Assembly (NCBI GenBank): GCA_900540865.1
Contig: UQHH01000033.1
Span: 1 to 27,574, forward strand
Origin: an uncultured Oscillospiraceae bacterium
GTDB lineage: Bacteria > Bacillota > Clostridia > Oscillospirales > Acutalibacteraceae
Reading direction: 5' to 3'
DNA length: 27,574 bases
Shown: piece by piece, positions 8,101 through 15,598 of the stretch
Layout of the letters: every line of letters starts with the position of its first letter
Position numbering within the stretch: position 1 is the stretch's first letter
Position numbers and translations under genes: made by a program
Notes under the pieces: model-generated
Seen by the model: the letters and a program-made list of their open reading frames with translations, nothing else
Database searches by the model: none
What the model was told of the DNA's origin: nothing

Positions 8101-9144
8101 GAATCCAAGGTCCTCCGCGACGATTGGAATTTCGCCGAGCTTCTTTTTCATCAGCTCAAAAAATTTGATGCCTGGACCCTCCAGCCATTTACCGTTAATT
8201 GCGTTTTCCGCCGGATAGGGAATGGCATAGTAGGAGTCGAAGCCCCTGAAATGGTCGATTCTTGTTATATCGAAAAGCTTGGAAATACCGGCAATGCGCT
8301 TGAACCACCAATCGTATTTCGTTTTCTTTAAATACGACCAGTCATACAGCGGGTTGCCCCAAAGCTGCCCTGTGGCGGAGAAATAGTCGGGCGGGCATCC
8401 AGCGACACAGACAGGGTGCCTGTCCTTGTCGAGCCAGAAGACCTCGGGGTTCGCCCAGGTGTCGGCGCTGTCCATCGCGACGTAAATCGGAATATCGCCG
8501 AGAATCGAAATGCCAAGCGAGTTGACATATTCCTTCAGCTTTGTCCACTGTTCAAAGAATTTAAACTGTACGAACATCCAGAAGCGGATTTCATACGCGT
8601 ATTTTTTCTGGTACTGCTCGACGGCCTTTTGCTTGCGCATGCGGATGTCTTCATCCGGCCACTCGAGCCAGGAGCGCATGTCGAAGCCCTTTTTAACCGC
8701 CATGTAGAGCGCGTAGTTCGGCAGCCAGTCCGCGTTTTCCTTGATAAACGCCTCAAACGCTTCCAGCTCCTTTTCGCCTGCTATTTTATTGAATTGAGAA
8801 AAGGCGGAATAGAGCACGTCGAACCGCGCGTTGTAGATTTTTTCATAATCGACCGTTTCCGGGTCGCCGCCCCAGTCATGGCCCGCAATTTCGTCCCGGC
8901 TTAACAGCCCTTCCCTGACGAGCGTGTCGAGGTCTATCATATACGGGTTGCCCGCATATGTGGAAAACGACTGGTACGGCGAATCGCCGTAGCTCGTGGG
9001 GCCCACGGGGAGTATCTGCCAGATTTTCTGGCCGGCGGCTTTCAGGAAGTCCGCGAAATCGTACGCGTCTTTTCCGAGAGAGCCGATGCCATAGGGGGAG
9101 GGAAGCGAGGTAATCGGCATTAAAATGCCTGCGCACCTTGCCAT
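5188..9144 (-). CDS. malQ/glgP: Fused 4-alpha-glucanotransferase (MalQ) / glycogen phosphorylase (GlgP)
   Basis: A single 1318-residue frame joins two cytoplasmic enzymes of maltodextrin and glycogen use. Residues 1-500 are a GH77 4-alpha-glucanotransferase, with nucleophile Asp297 in RIDHFRGF, acid/base Glu344 in VAEDLGF and Asp397 in SGTHDNDT. Residues about 515-1318 are a GT35 glycogen/maltodextrin phosphorylase. Its PLP lysine is Lys1161 in SGTGNMKFMLNGAVTLG, and the RAYYFSAEFLMGR, GNGGLGRLAACFLDS and KRLHEYKRQLLN blocks are present. MalQ rearranges short glucans and GlgP releases glucose 1-phosphate from them, so the pairing is sensible. A Lys/Glu-rich insert lies at about 878-908. The join holds GGAGG eleven bases before an in-frame ATG (Met503), which would give an 816-residue phosphorylase of normal size. 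ATG 9144 has GGAG at eight bases. Both halves look intact. Confidence 0.95.
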   Translation of the reverse strand: MARCAGILMPITSLPSPYGIGSLGKDAYDFADFLKAAGQKIWQILPVGPTSYGDSPYQSFSTYAGNPYMIDLDTLVREGLLSRDEIAGHDWGGDPETVDYEKIYNARFDVLYSAFSQFNKIAGEKELEAFEAFIKENADWLPNYALYMAVKKGFDMRSWLEWPDEDIRMRKQKAVEQYQKKYAYEIRFWMFVQFKFFEQWTKLKEYVNSLGISILGDIPIYVAMDSADTWANPEVFWLDKDRHPVCVAGCPPDYFSATGQLWGNPLYDWSYLKKTKYDWWFKRIAGISKLFDITRIDHFRGFDSYYAIPYPAENAINGKWLEGPGIKFFELMKKKLGEIPIVAEDLGFLTDSVFKLLKDSGYPGMKVLEFAFDSTEENNYLPHNYTQNSVVYSGTHDNDTIMGWFNTAQQKDVDFAVNYCNLSEEEGYHWGIIRTAYQSVSDYAIIQLQDVLGLGSEARMNIPSTLGGNWVWRIKRGALTKEVAYRLRKLSKTYGRLEDDELMDQNNIMENLIQTAKNAYCKKVEELTPAELHMALGKAMMGEIADKWEQSKENHADARRAYYFSAEFLMGRMMYNNLYCMGILDDVKQMLKDRGVDINVFEDVDDAALGNGGLGRLAACFLDSAATQNVPLDGYGIRYKYGLFKQLIENGFQVEVADDWQHFGDPWCIRREEDMVQVKYADQVVNAVPYDMAVIGYGTDNINTLRLWQAEAVNNFDFLAFNDSKYTEAVAEKNAAENISKVLYPNDNSYEGKVLRLKQQYFFCSASLQDIIKRYKKKNGSDYGKFAQHCAIQLNDTHPVCAIPELIRLLTADGLTFDQAFEIAQKTFAYTNHTVMAEALEKWSIDLMKSVIPEIYAIIEKIDARLVKDLTAKGLNVPAQNQPEAEEAVEEADEKDAKTEKKPAPVRMKLDDMRIIDGGVVHMARLAIYASSFTNGVAWIHTEILKNDVLKDWYAIYPERFQNKTNGITQRRWLGLCNPQLSKFITDRIGDGWLRNLDELKKLDDMIDDKTIAEFNEIKAEKKAELAAYMKRHDNFDVDPSFIFDIQVKRLHEYKRQLLNAFSIMDIYFKLKSGELKNWNPTAFIFGAKAAPGYARAKAIIKFINEIAKLVNNDPDTKDKLRVMFVSNYNVSYAEKLTPAADISEQISTAGTEASGTGNMKFMLNGAVTLGTYDGANVEIAQQAGEENEYIFGARVEDISRLAKEGYDPKKLYESNPELKKVIDTLIDGTFDDGGKTGEGSFKELHESLINGASWHAADHYYLLYDLPLYVEAKIKANNDYSDRTAFGRKCLKNVANAGQFSSDRTILQYAKELWKLQ

Positions 9145-9278
9145 AGGACCAACTCCAATCTTTCAAAGTATGAAATTGATAATACGTCCGGGCAGCTTTC
9201 GGCCCGATTGTTTCCGTCCGTTAAATGATAGGAAAAACCGGCGGTAGGCATACTCTGCCATTCTGCCATCAAGTTTAC

Positions 9279-9307
9279 AGTTTAGCATAAAACCGACTGC
9301 GAAGCAA
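9279..9307 (-). promoter_or_regulatory. Candidate extended -10 promoter for malQ-glgP
   Basis: On the minus strand TTGCTT (9307-9302) is 17 bases from TAAACT (9284-9279), which has an upstream TG in extended -10 position. Matches are partial. It would leave a leader of about 130 bases. The remainder of 9145-9373 holds no gene; a perfect 12-bp palindrome (ATGCGCGCGCAT) sits at 9322-9333. Confidence 0.35.
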
Positions 9308-9373
9308 TAGGCATTTTGCCGATGCGCGCGCATTTTCGGAGGCCTGTCCGCCTTGACGGGAAAAGTGTAGAAT

Positions 9374-9913
9374 TCAAGCTAACGCCCGCGCCGCCCTGAG
9401 CGCAAGGTAAAGCGCGATGGAAGAGGCCGCCTTGCGGATTTGTGCGCGGCCGTACTTTCCGCCGCCGTCAAGCTGCGCTTTGATTACCTGTGTTTCCCGC
9501 GCGGTGCTGCAGCCGATATAAACAAGGCCGACGGGCTTGTCCTGTGTGCCGCCCGTAGGGCCCGCGATGCCGGTTGTGGAAATGCCGATGTCCGCCTTTG
9601 CAAGCGCGCGCACGCCCTGCGCCATCTGCCGTGCGGTCTGTTCAGAAACGGCGCCGTGGGTTCTGAGCGTCTCGCCGGATACATGAAGCAGCTGCTCCTT
9701 AATATGGTTTGCGTAGGAGCACACGCCGCAGTCGAACACATTTGACGAGCCTGAAACCCCTGTTATACGAGCGGATACCAGCCCGCCCGTACAGCTTTCT
9801 GCCGAGGCGGCATGAAGGCCTTTTTCCGTAAGCGCCGTTACGAGCAGCTCCGGCAGGGATTCGTCCTTCACCGATTCCTTTTTTAATATTTCGTTAAATT
9901 CCGCGACTGTCAT
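9374..9913 (-). CDS. pncC: Nicotinamide-nucleotide amidase (CinA C-terminal domain protein)
   Basis: A 179-residue cytoplasmic enzyme that deamidates nicotinamide mononucleotide to nicotinate mononucleotide in NAD salvage. It is the stand-alone CinA C-terminal domain, without the N-terminal MoaB-like half of full CinA. Diagnostic motifs are AESCTGGLVSARIT with the conserved Ser40, then GVCSYANHIKEQLL, GAVSEQTARQMAQGVR and TTGIAGPTGG. The length is near the usual 160-170, with a short N-terminal extension. The ATG has AAAGAGG seven bases upstream. It is monocistronic and divergent from rsmE. No clear terminator is visible downstream. Confidence 0.93.
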   Translation of the reverse strand: MTVAEFNEILKKESVKDESLPELLVTALTEKGLHAASAESCTGGLVSARITGVSGSSNVFDCGVCSYANHIKEQLLHVSGETLRTHGAVSEQTARQMAQGVRALAKADIGISTTGIAGPTGGTQDKPVGLVYIGCSTARETQVIKAQLDGGGKYGRAQIRKAASSIALYLALRAARALA

Positions 9914-9943
9914 ACAAAAACCTCTTTTCGTAAAACATGTAAC

Positions 9944-9971
9944 ATCTTAACAGAAGAATCGTATTTGTCAA
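9944..9971 (-). promoter_or_regulatory. Promoter of pncC
   Basis: On the minus strand a perfect TTGACA (9971-9966) and TAAGAT (9949-9944) are spaced by 16 bases, about 30 bases upstream of the pncC start. Confidence 0.7.
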
Positions 9972-10011
9972 CAAAAGCCGCAAATTTTGCCGTTTTTCAC
10001 AAGAAGCACGT

Positions 10012-10040
10012 TTGCAAAGCGGCGGTTTCTCTGCTATATT
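10012..10040 (+). promoter_or_regulatory. Promoter of rsmE-mtnN
   Basis: TTGCAA (10012-10017) and TATATT (10035-10040) are spaced by 17 bases, 30 bases ahead of the rsmE ATG. Confidence 0.7.
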
Positions 10041-10070
10041 AGGTACGGATAAACCCATGGAGGCGGTATT

Positions 10071-10796
10071 ATGGCTTGGTTTTTTACAGAACATATTGAC
10101 GGTAAAACACACAGCATAACCGGGGAGGATGCGCGGCATATCGCGAAATCCCTGCGTATGGCCCGCGGCGAGGAGCTTACCCTGTGCGACCGGCAGGGCG
10201 TTGAACACAGGTGTGTAATCAAAGAAATAAATCCCGACGGTGTAGAGGTGCAGGTGCTCGAAAAATTTCCCTGCCAAAACGAGCCGGGTGTAAAAATTAC
10301 GCTTTACCAGGCGCTGCCGAAGGGCGATAAAATGGATTTTATTGTGCAGAAGGCCGTAGAGCTCGGCGTTTACAGAATTGTTCCCGTCATTTCGAGCCGG
10401 TGCGTTTCGCGCCCCGATGAGAAGGCTCTCACAAAGAAGGTACAGCGGTGGCAGAAAATCGCGGCACAGGCGGCGCAGCAGTCCCACAGGGGGATTATCC
10501 CCGAGGTGGTGGGTTCGCTTTCCTTTAAAGAAGCGGTAACCGATGCGAAAACGTCCGGGCGCAGCGTAATTTTTTACGAATGCGGCGGGCAGCCGGTACG
10601 GGAAATTGTACGGGAACAGGAGGAAACGCTTGCCGTTTTTATTGGCAGCGAGGGCGGCTTTGCCGCTTCGGAGGTACAGCAGGTGCTTGACGCCGGCGGT
10701 AAAGCCGCAACGCTCGGCAAACGGATATTACGCGCGGAAACGGCGCCGCTTGCGGCTCTATCCGTACTGATGTACATTACGGGAAATTTTGAATAA
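10071..10796 (+). CDS. rsmE: 16S rRNA (uracil(1498)-N3)-methyltransferase RsmE
   Basis: A 241-residue cytoplasmic SAM-dependent methyltransferase that modifies U1498 in 16S rRNA of the 30S subunit. The N-terminal part is the small PUA-like domain (ITGEDARHIAKSLRMARGEE). The C-terminal SPOUT knot shows PKGDKMDFIVQKAVELGV, RWQKIAAQAAQQSHR, IGSEGGF (from residue 191) and LGKRILRAETAPLAAL. The length is normal. GGAGG lies seven bases before the ATG. It is followed 16 bases later by mtnN, whose product consumes SAM-derived by-products, so the two probably form an operon. Confidence 0.96.
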   Translation: MAWFFTEHIDGKTHSITGEDARHIAKSLRMARGEELTLCDRQGVEHRCVIKEINPDGVEVQVLEKFPCQNEPGVKITLYQALPKGDKMDFIVQKAVELGVYRIVPVISSRCVSRPDEKALTKKVQRWQKIAAQAAQQSHRGIIPEVVGSLSFKEAVTDAKTSGRSVIFYECGGQPVREIVREQEETLAVFIGSEGGFAASEVQQVLDAGGKAATLGKRILRAETAPLAALSVLMYITGNFE

Positions 10797-10812
10797 GAAG
10801 GGGAAAGAAAAT

Positions 10813-11511
10813 ATGATTGGCATTATCGGCGCGCTCGACGCAGAGGTTGAGATGCTGCAAAATATGACCGAGGACAAAAAAGAAGAGGTGGTTTCCGGTA
10901 CCACCTTTATAACTGGAAAGCTCCATGGGAAGGACTGCGTCATCGCACAGTGCGGAATCGGCAAGGTAAACGCGGCGGTCTGCGCGCAGACGATGCTCCT
11001 GCGTTTTCGGCCCGATGCCGTAATCAACTGCGGGATTGCGGGCGCGCTGCGCCACGGGCTTCGGATTGGGGATATTGTCGTAGCGCAAGACGCAGTCCAG
11101 TACGATATGGACACGACCGAATTTGGGGACAGGCCCGGGCTTCTGAACATTGGCAAGGAGAGCATGGTGGAAATCCCGTGCAGCAGGGAGCTTGCCGGAG
11201 CGCTTATGCAGGCGTGCGTTTCCCTTGGGATTGATAACGCGGTTACGGGCAGGATAGCGACCGGGGACCGGTTTATATCGAAGCCGGAGGCAAGGACACA
11301 AATCCATGAGCTGTTTGGGGCCGACGCCTGCGAAATGGAGGGAGGCGCGATTGCGCACGCCTGCCGGTTAAACGGTACGCCGTTTGCAATTTTGCGCAGT
11401 ATTTCCGACAGTATGGATGAAAACAGTACGGAGGATTACTTAACCTTTAAAAATCACGCGGCGCAGTCCGCGGCGAAAATTATTTCGGCGTTTTTTGAGA
11501 GGCTTGCCTGA
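10813..11511 (+). CDS. mtnN: 5'-methylthioadenosine/S-adenosylhomocysteine nucleosidase
   Basis: A 232-residue cytoplasmic enzyme that cleaves adenine from methylthioadenosine and S-adenosylhomocysteine, clearing inhibitors of SAM-dependent methylation and feeding the autoinducer-2 branch. MIGIIGALDAEVEML has the conserved Glu near position 11; GIGKVNAAVCAQ, NCGIAGAL, the DACEMEGGAIAHAC block and Asp199 in ILRSISDSMDE match the MtnN/Pfs active site. The start is ATG 10813 with AAGGGGA upstream; an upstream TTG at 10789 opens the same frame but overlaps the rsmE end. The 3' end overlaps the convergent PH-domain gene by 32 bases, with no terminator between them. Confidence 0.95.
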   Translation: MIGIIGALDAEVEMLQNMTEDKKEEVVSGTTFITGKLHGKDCVIAQCGIGKVNAAVCAQTMLLRFRPDAVINCGIAGALRHGLRIGDIVVAQDAVQYDMDTTEFGDRPGLLNIGKESMVEIPCSRELAGALMQACVSLGIDNAVTGRIATGDRFISKPEARTQIHELFGADACEMEGGAIAHACRLNGTPFAILRSISDSMDENSTEDYLTFKNHAAQSAAKIISAFFERLA

Positions 11512-12964
11512 TAAGAGATTCGATTTTTTCGACCGTATCCTTTGCTTCCTTATAGTCGAGGTTTTTGACCGTGAAGCCATGCCTGTGGTCGGAATAGATA
11601 TAAACCGTTACATGGCAGCTGTGCGAGAACTTTTGGAACAGGCTTTGCTTTAAAACGAGGTACTGTACCTTTTCAAACGGAACCGCGTTTTGTGTGAGGT
11701 TCATTCTTTTAAATCCACAAGCCATGACCGCTTTGCCGTTAAAGGCCAGGGCGGTCTTTTTGTATGCAAAATAGCGAAAGCCAAGCCAAAGGAAAAGGAC
11801 GGGAACGCCGAACAGCAGCATAAGCATAAGAATTTCCCCGTACAGCCCCAGTACACTTAAAATAACGGCGGCGGGAATGACACACAGGATACAAACCAGG
11901 GGCAGATATAGAAAGCCTATTACTTTGCGTTTTGGCGGCGTGATGCCCTGCTGGAAGGTTAGAGTCCGGCCGCTTAACCGCAGGAGCACGCGGTCTATGG
12001 TTTTGCTGCTCTGCGCGGCAATCAAAAGGCTTTTGTCGCCCTTTGCCTTGCCGGAGCCTATCGTATGGATGTAGACGCTTTTCAGGCGGAACAAAACCAT
12101 TAGTAAGCTCTGGCGCGCGGAAACGGCGTTGATGTGCTCCGTTTCTGTAACAAAGGTGTTGCGGCTAATTAGCCCGCGGTTTATAATCACGCGCCCGCCT
12201 GTGCGCGATACGGAAAACCGCCCGTACCGGAACACCTGTACGAGGTAAGCGACAAAATAACCAAACACCAGGATGCCCGCGATATACGCCGCCGCCGGCG
12301 GCAGGCCGGTTGCCGCAAGATAGACGCCCAGGTTGATGCCCTCATACAGCTTTGCGCTGAATTCTTCGCCGAGCACCGTACCGGCCCGGCTGATAAATGG
12401 GGCAAAAATCAGCAGTCCTGTAATGGAATTCGACCACGTGGCGGCCATTACGAGAATGCGCAGGAACGAGCTTCTGTATAAAATGGTCACGTCGTCCTCT
12501 TCAAAAATACGGTCGATTATATGCCTTGTTTTCCGGCGGGAGAGAATCAGGCTGATATCGCTTTTATTTCGGATGGCGCCGGGCGTATCGATATGCACCT
12601 TGACCGCGCCGAACAGTGCGGGAAAAATGTTTTTCTGGATAGAAACCGATTGTATACAATTGGAAGGTACGTTCGCCGTGCGTTTTATGAGCCATCCGTG
12701 CCGCAGGTAAATGCCTTTCGCGTTGTACCGGTAGACGATACTGCGGTATTCCCCGGCAGCGGCGAAGATAAGCAGCAAAACGAACAGGATGTTCACACCG
12801 AAGGTCGCGATTGTTTCCGTAAGTGTCTGCGGCTGGAAAAGCAGGTGCTGCAAAAGCGGGATAATCAGCAGGTATGTAAACCTGGAGAGATAGGTAAGGA
12901 TGGTATAAGGGTGTGCCCTGAGGTAGGTTTTCTTTTTTCTGCGTACATTTTTATCCTCCGGCAC
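11480..12964 (-). CDS. Membrane PH-domain (bPH_2) protein, YdbT-like
   Basis: A 494-residue membrane protein matching Bacillus YdbT in size and layout. Basic residues near the start (RRKKK) precede paired membrane spans (about 26-68), and further hydrophobic stretches fall near 168-190, 206-240 and 345-395. Between them lie bacterial PH-like (DUF304/bPH_2) segments, for example YRYNAKGIYLRHGWLIKRT, VSRTGGRVIINRGLISRNTF and AFNGKAVMACGFKRMNL. The molecular function of the family is not established; in Bacillus the ydbST pair has been linked to antimicrobial resistance, which is recalled knowledge and not shown here. The GTG start has AAAGGGGGG six bases upstream. It follows the YdbS-like gene by 35 bases, forming a two-gene operon. 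Confidence 0.85.
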   Translation of the reverse strand: MPEDKNVRRKKKTYLRAHPYTILTYLSRFTYLLIIPLLQHLLFQPQTLTETIATFGVNILFVLLLIFAAAGEYRSIVYRYNAKGIYLRHGWLIKRTANVPSNCIQSVSIQKNIFPALFGAVKVHIDTPGAIRNKSDISLILSRRKTRHIIDRIFEEDDVTILYRSSFLRILVMAATWSNSITGLLIFAPFISRAGTVLGEEFSAKLYEGINLGVYLAATGLPPAAAYIAGILVFGYFVAYLVQVFRYGRFSVSRTGGRVIINRGLISRNTFVTETEHINAVSARQSLLMVLFRLKSVYIHTIGSGKAKGDKSLLIAAQSSKTIDRVLLRLSGRTLTFQQGITPPKRKVIGFLYLPLVCILCVIPAAVILSVLGLYGEILMLMLLFGVPVLFLWLGFRYFAYKKTALAFNGKAVMACGFKRMNLTQNAVPFEKVQYLVLKQSLFQKFSHSCHVTVYIYSDHRHGFTVKNLDYKEAKDTVEKIESLIRQASQKTPK

Positions 12965-12999
12965 GGCAATCCCCCCTTTCCTTTATATAGCTTGTGTTT

Positions 13000-13452
13000 T
13001 TAAAGCCGTTTTCTTCCCGTAACAGAGCTGTCGCCCGTAAGCCGCTTGATTTTCATGACGTTTTTTTCACTGATTTGGCTGAGCATGACCATAGAGCCTG
13101 CCGTATGAAATACGGCGGAGTAAACGCGTTTTAACCGCTGTACGGGTGTTTGCAGAAACTCTGTGTATTGAATTCTCGACACGGGAAGCTTATACCGCTT
13201 GTGTAAAAATATACCCTTTTCTATGATAACCGCGTCCTTTTCCAATATAAAAAAGCATTTCCGGTAGAGCCATGGGAAATAGGCCGCCACAAATAAAAGA
13301 TACACAAGCAGGCTCAGCGCCCCCAAAATAATGGCGAGCGCCGTGCTGAACACCCAGACCGCGCCGCATAAGAATGAAGCGAGAACCATCAGCGCGGTTG
13401 CGCGTATACGCCAGATAAACACGGCATGTTCCGAAAGCCTTTGCTGCTGCAT
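13000..13452 (-). CDS. Membrane PH-domain protein, YdbS-like
   Basis: A 150-residue protein with two membrane spans (about 15-34 and 38-58) and one bacterial PH-like domain: FILEKDAVIIEKGIFLHKRY, LPVSRIQYTEFLQTPVQR and a VMLSQISEKN tail. It is the usual small partner upstream of the YdbT-like protein and matches YdbS in length. The ATG has AAAGGAGG eight bases upstream. The two probably assemble in the membrane, by analogy. The C-terminus (GDSSVTGRKRL) is basic and probably cytoplasmic. Confidence 0.85.
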   Translation of the reverse strand: MQQQRLSEHAVFIWRIRATALMVLASFLCGAVWVFSTALAIILGALSLLVYLLFVAAYFPWLYRKCFFILEKDAVIIEKGIFLHKRYKLPVSRIQYTEFLQTPVQRLKRVYSAVFHTAGSMVMLSQISEKNVMKIKRLTGDSSVTGRKRL

Positions 13453-13487
13453 GAGCGCCGCCTCCTTTTAATTCTTTCGATGCTACC

Positions 13488-13517
13488 ATTATGCCAAAAA
13501 TCAGGCGCGCTGATTTT
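13488..13517 (-). promoter_or_regulatory. Candidate promoter and operator of the YdbS/YdbT-like operon
   Basis: A CATAAT (-10-like, minus strand, 13493-13488) lies 36 bases upstream of the start. Directly upstream of it is an inverted repeat with 8-bp arms, AAAATCAG (13497-13504) and CTGATTTT (13510-13517), filling the usual spacer. No convincing -35 was found. This is the layout of a repressor site. Confidence 0.35.
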
Positions 13518-13541
13518 CTCACAAAGAAAATAAAAAACGTA

Positions 13542-13570
13542 TTGACAAAACAGCTTTACGTGTATAGAAT
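13542..13570 (+). promoter_or_regulatory. Promoter of the T-box/ilvB/cimA transcript
   Basis: A perfect TTGACA (13542-13547) and TAGAAT (13565-13570) are spaced by 17 bases, just upstream of the T-box leader. Confidence 0.85.
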
Positions 13571-13596
13571 ATTATTAACAATTTAATTACCAGAAA

Positions 13597-13853
13597 TGCT
13601 GGGACAGGGAAGAGTATTTCGGAGCTTCGGCTTCAGAGAGCCGCCGTTTGGTGCGAGGCGGCGCCGTATCCGAGAAGAAAATCACCCTCGAGCAGTCCGC
13701 TGAAGCTTTTGGGTAAGCGCGACCGGCATCCCGCCGTTATACGGGAAAGCATTCGGCAAACTGCCCGATGCTGTTAAGGGGCCTCTTTTTTTGAGGCAAA
13801 CAGAGTGGTACCGCGAAGTCAGTCTTCGTCTTTGTAAAAAGACGGAGGCTTTT
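13597..13853 (+). promoter_or_regulatory. T-box riboswitch, isoleucine specifier (ATC)
   Basis: A complete T-box leader. Stem I shows AGGG (13606-13609) pairing CCCT (13685-13688), AGAGTA on the 5' side, TCGGA (13619-13623) pairing TCCGA (13669-13673), and the conserved AGAGAGCCGCC...GGTGCGAGGCGG arm. The specifier loop lies between those helices; the codon just before the conserved purine and the closing helix is ATC (13681-13683), isoleucine. Stem III (GCATTCGG with GATGC) and the T-box sequence AGAGTGGTACCGCG (13803-13816) follow. The TGGT bulge fits a tRNA ending ACCA. Uncharged tRNA-Ile should favour CGAAG/CTTCG antitermination pairing over the downstream terminator, turning on ilvB and cimA. 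Confidence 0.93.
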
Positions 13854-13860
13854 TTATTTT
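13821..13860 (+). terminator. T-box-controlled attenuator terminator
   Basis: AGTCTTCGTCTTT pairs with AAAGACGGAGGCT (two G-U pairs) around GTAA, followed by TTTTTATTTTT. It shares bases with the antiterminator. Confidence 0.85.
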
Positions 13861-13903
13861 TCTGGCGGAATGGAAAAGCAATAATAGGAAAAGGTGATTT
13901 GAT

Positions 13904-15574
13904 ATGGAGCTAACAGGAGCTGAAATTATAGCGGAATGTTTGTTGGAGCAGGGGGTCGAGGAGGTATTCGGTTACCCCGGCGGCGCGGTGCTCAACATTT
14001 ACGACGCGCTGTACCGGTACAGGGATAAAATCCACCATACGATGACGGCGCACGAGCAGGGCGCGGCGCACGCCGCGGACGGCTATGCCCGCGCAACGGG
14101 CAAGACCGGCGTCGTAATTGCGACGTCCGGTCCGGGCGCCACGAACCTGGTTACGGGAATCGCGTCGGCCTACATGGACTCGTCCCCGATGGTCGCCATC
14201 ACGGGCAATGTGTCGCGCGACCTGCTCGGACGCGACAGCTTTCAGGAGGTCAACATTAAAGATATTGTAAAGCCTGTGACGAAGGCAAGCTTCCAGGTCA
14301 TGGAGATGGAAGAGCTCGCGCCCACCCTCCGCAGGGCGTTTGAGATTGCGCGCACAGGCAGGAAAGGGCCGGTACTCGTCGATGTGCCAAAGGACATTAC
14401 CGCATTGAAAACGGAATATGTAAAAACGGATATAAAGTATGAAAATAAGACTGTTTCCCTAGATAAAACACAAATAGAAGCGGCGGTAAGGCTGATTCAG
14501 AAAGCAAAACGCCCCATGCTATACGCTGGCGGCGGCGTAATTGGGGCGGACGCCGGGCGGGAGCTTACAAAGTTTGCGGAGCTTTGCGGCGCGCCGGTAT
14601 TTTGTTCCTTGATGGGGCTTGGCGGTATCGACGCGCGCCATCCGCTGTTTTTCGGCAATATCGGTATGCACGGCATGTATGAAAGCGGGAGGGCGACGCA
14701 AAATGCCGATTTGATTATCGCGCTTGGCGCGCGCTTTTCTGACCGCGTCGCGGGCGACCGCGAGCGTTTCCGTGAAAACGCGGAAATCCTCCATATCGAC
14801 ATCGATGAAAGAGAAATCGACAAAAACGTAAAAACAAGCTGCCATCTCTGCGGGGATTTAAAGAGTATTTTAAGACAGCTCAACGAAGCCCTGCCGCGGC
14901 AGGCGCATACAGAATGGCTGGAACAGATTAAAGCTTGGAAAAACGAGCAGCCGCCCGTTGTAGCTTACGAGGACGGAATCCCGACGCCGCAGCATATCCT
15001 GCGTACGGTAAACAGCATGAAAAGCGGCGGGGATATTATTGTAACGGACGTCGGACAGCACCAGATGTGGACGGCGCAGGAATGCAGGTTCGAGCAGCCG
15101 CGCACGTTTTTGACCTCCGGCGGGCTTGGGACGATGGGCTTTGGCATGGGCGCCGCGATAGGCGCGCAGACGGCGCATCCTGAGGAGCGCGTCACACTGA
15201 TTACAGGCGACGGCAGCTTCCATATGAACTGCAACGAGCTTGTCACGCTCAAATCGTACCGTCTTCCGGTCGTCGTATTGATTATGAACAACAGCGTGCT
15301 CGGCATGGTGCGCCAGTGGCAGAAGCTTTTTTATGGAAACCGTTTTTCCGAAACAGACCCGCACCGCGCGACCGACTTCGCCGCGCTCGCGAAGGCGTAC
15401 GGCGTGGAGGGGATGACGGTAACACGCCAGCAGGACGTAGTGCCCGCGCTAGAAAAGGCGTACAGCTTGAACGCGCCGGCCGTAATCGACTGCCATATTT
15501 CACCCGATGAAAATGTACTTCCGATGATTCCGCCCGGTAAAACACCGGAGGATATGATTTTGACGCTCTGGTAA
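13904..15574 (+). CDS. ilvB: Acetolactate synthase, large (catalytic) subunit
   Basis: A 556-residue thiamine-diphosphate enzyme. It condenses pyruvate with 2-oxobutyrate (isoleucine) or with pyruvate (valine, leucine). The N-terminal domain has Glu51 in AHEQGAAHAADGYARATG; a central FAD-type domain follows (RPMLYAGGGV, GRATQNADLIIALGARFSDR); the C-terminal domain carries the ThDP/Mg motif GDGSF (435-439) to NN (462-463). The length is that of the biosynthetic IlvB/IlvI class. It is the first gene after the isoleucine T-box, with AAAGGTG upstream of the ATG, and is followed by cimA after 24 bases. No small regulatory subunit (ilvN) follows; it may be elsewhere. Confidence 0.95.
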   Translation: MELTGAEIIAECLLEQGVEEVFGYPGGAVLNIYDALYRYRDKIHHTMTAHEQGAAHAADGYARATGKTGVVIATSGPGATNLVTGIASAYMDSSPMVAITGNVSRDLLGRDSFQEVNIKDIVKPVTKASFQVMEMEELAPTLRRAFEIARTGRKGPVLVDVPKDITALKTEYVKTDIKYENKTVSLDKTQIEAAVRLIQKAKRPMLYAGGGVIGADAGRELTKFAELCGAPVFCSLMGLGGIDARHPLFFGNIGMHGMYESGRATQNADLIIALGARFSDRVAGDRERFRENAEILHIDIDEREIDKNVKTSCHLCGDLKSILRQLNEALPRQAHTEWLEQIKAWKNEQPPVVAYEDGIPTPQHILRTVNSMKSGGDIIVTDVGQHQMWTAQECRFEQPRTFLTSGGLGTMGFGMGAAIGAQTAHPEERVTLITGDGSFHMNCNELVTLKSYRLPVVVLIMNNSVLGMVRQWQKLFYGNRFSETDPHRATDFAALAKAYGVEGMTVTRQQDVVPALEKAYSLNAPAVIDCHISPDENVLPMIPPGKTPEDMILTLW

Positions 15575-15598
15575 ACAGGCAAGAAAGGACTGAATTCG

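Noticed and set aside
9322..9333. Perfect palindrome ATGCGCGCGCAT downstream of pncC
   Set aside because: Too short and without a T-tract to be a terminator, and alternating GC words of this kind arise often by chance.
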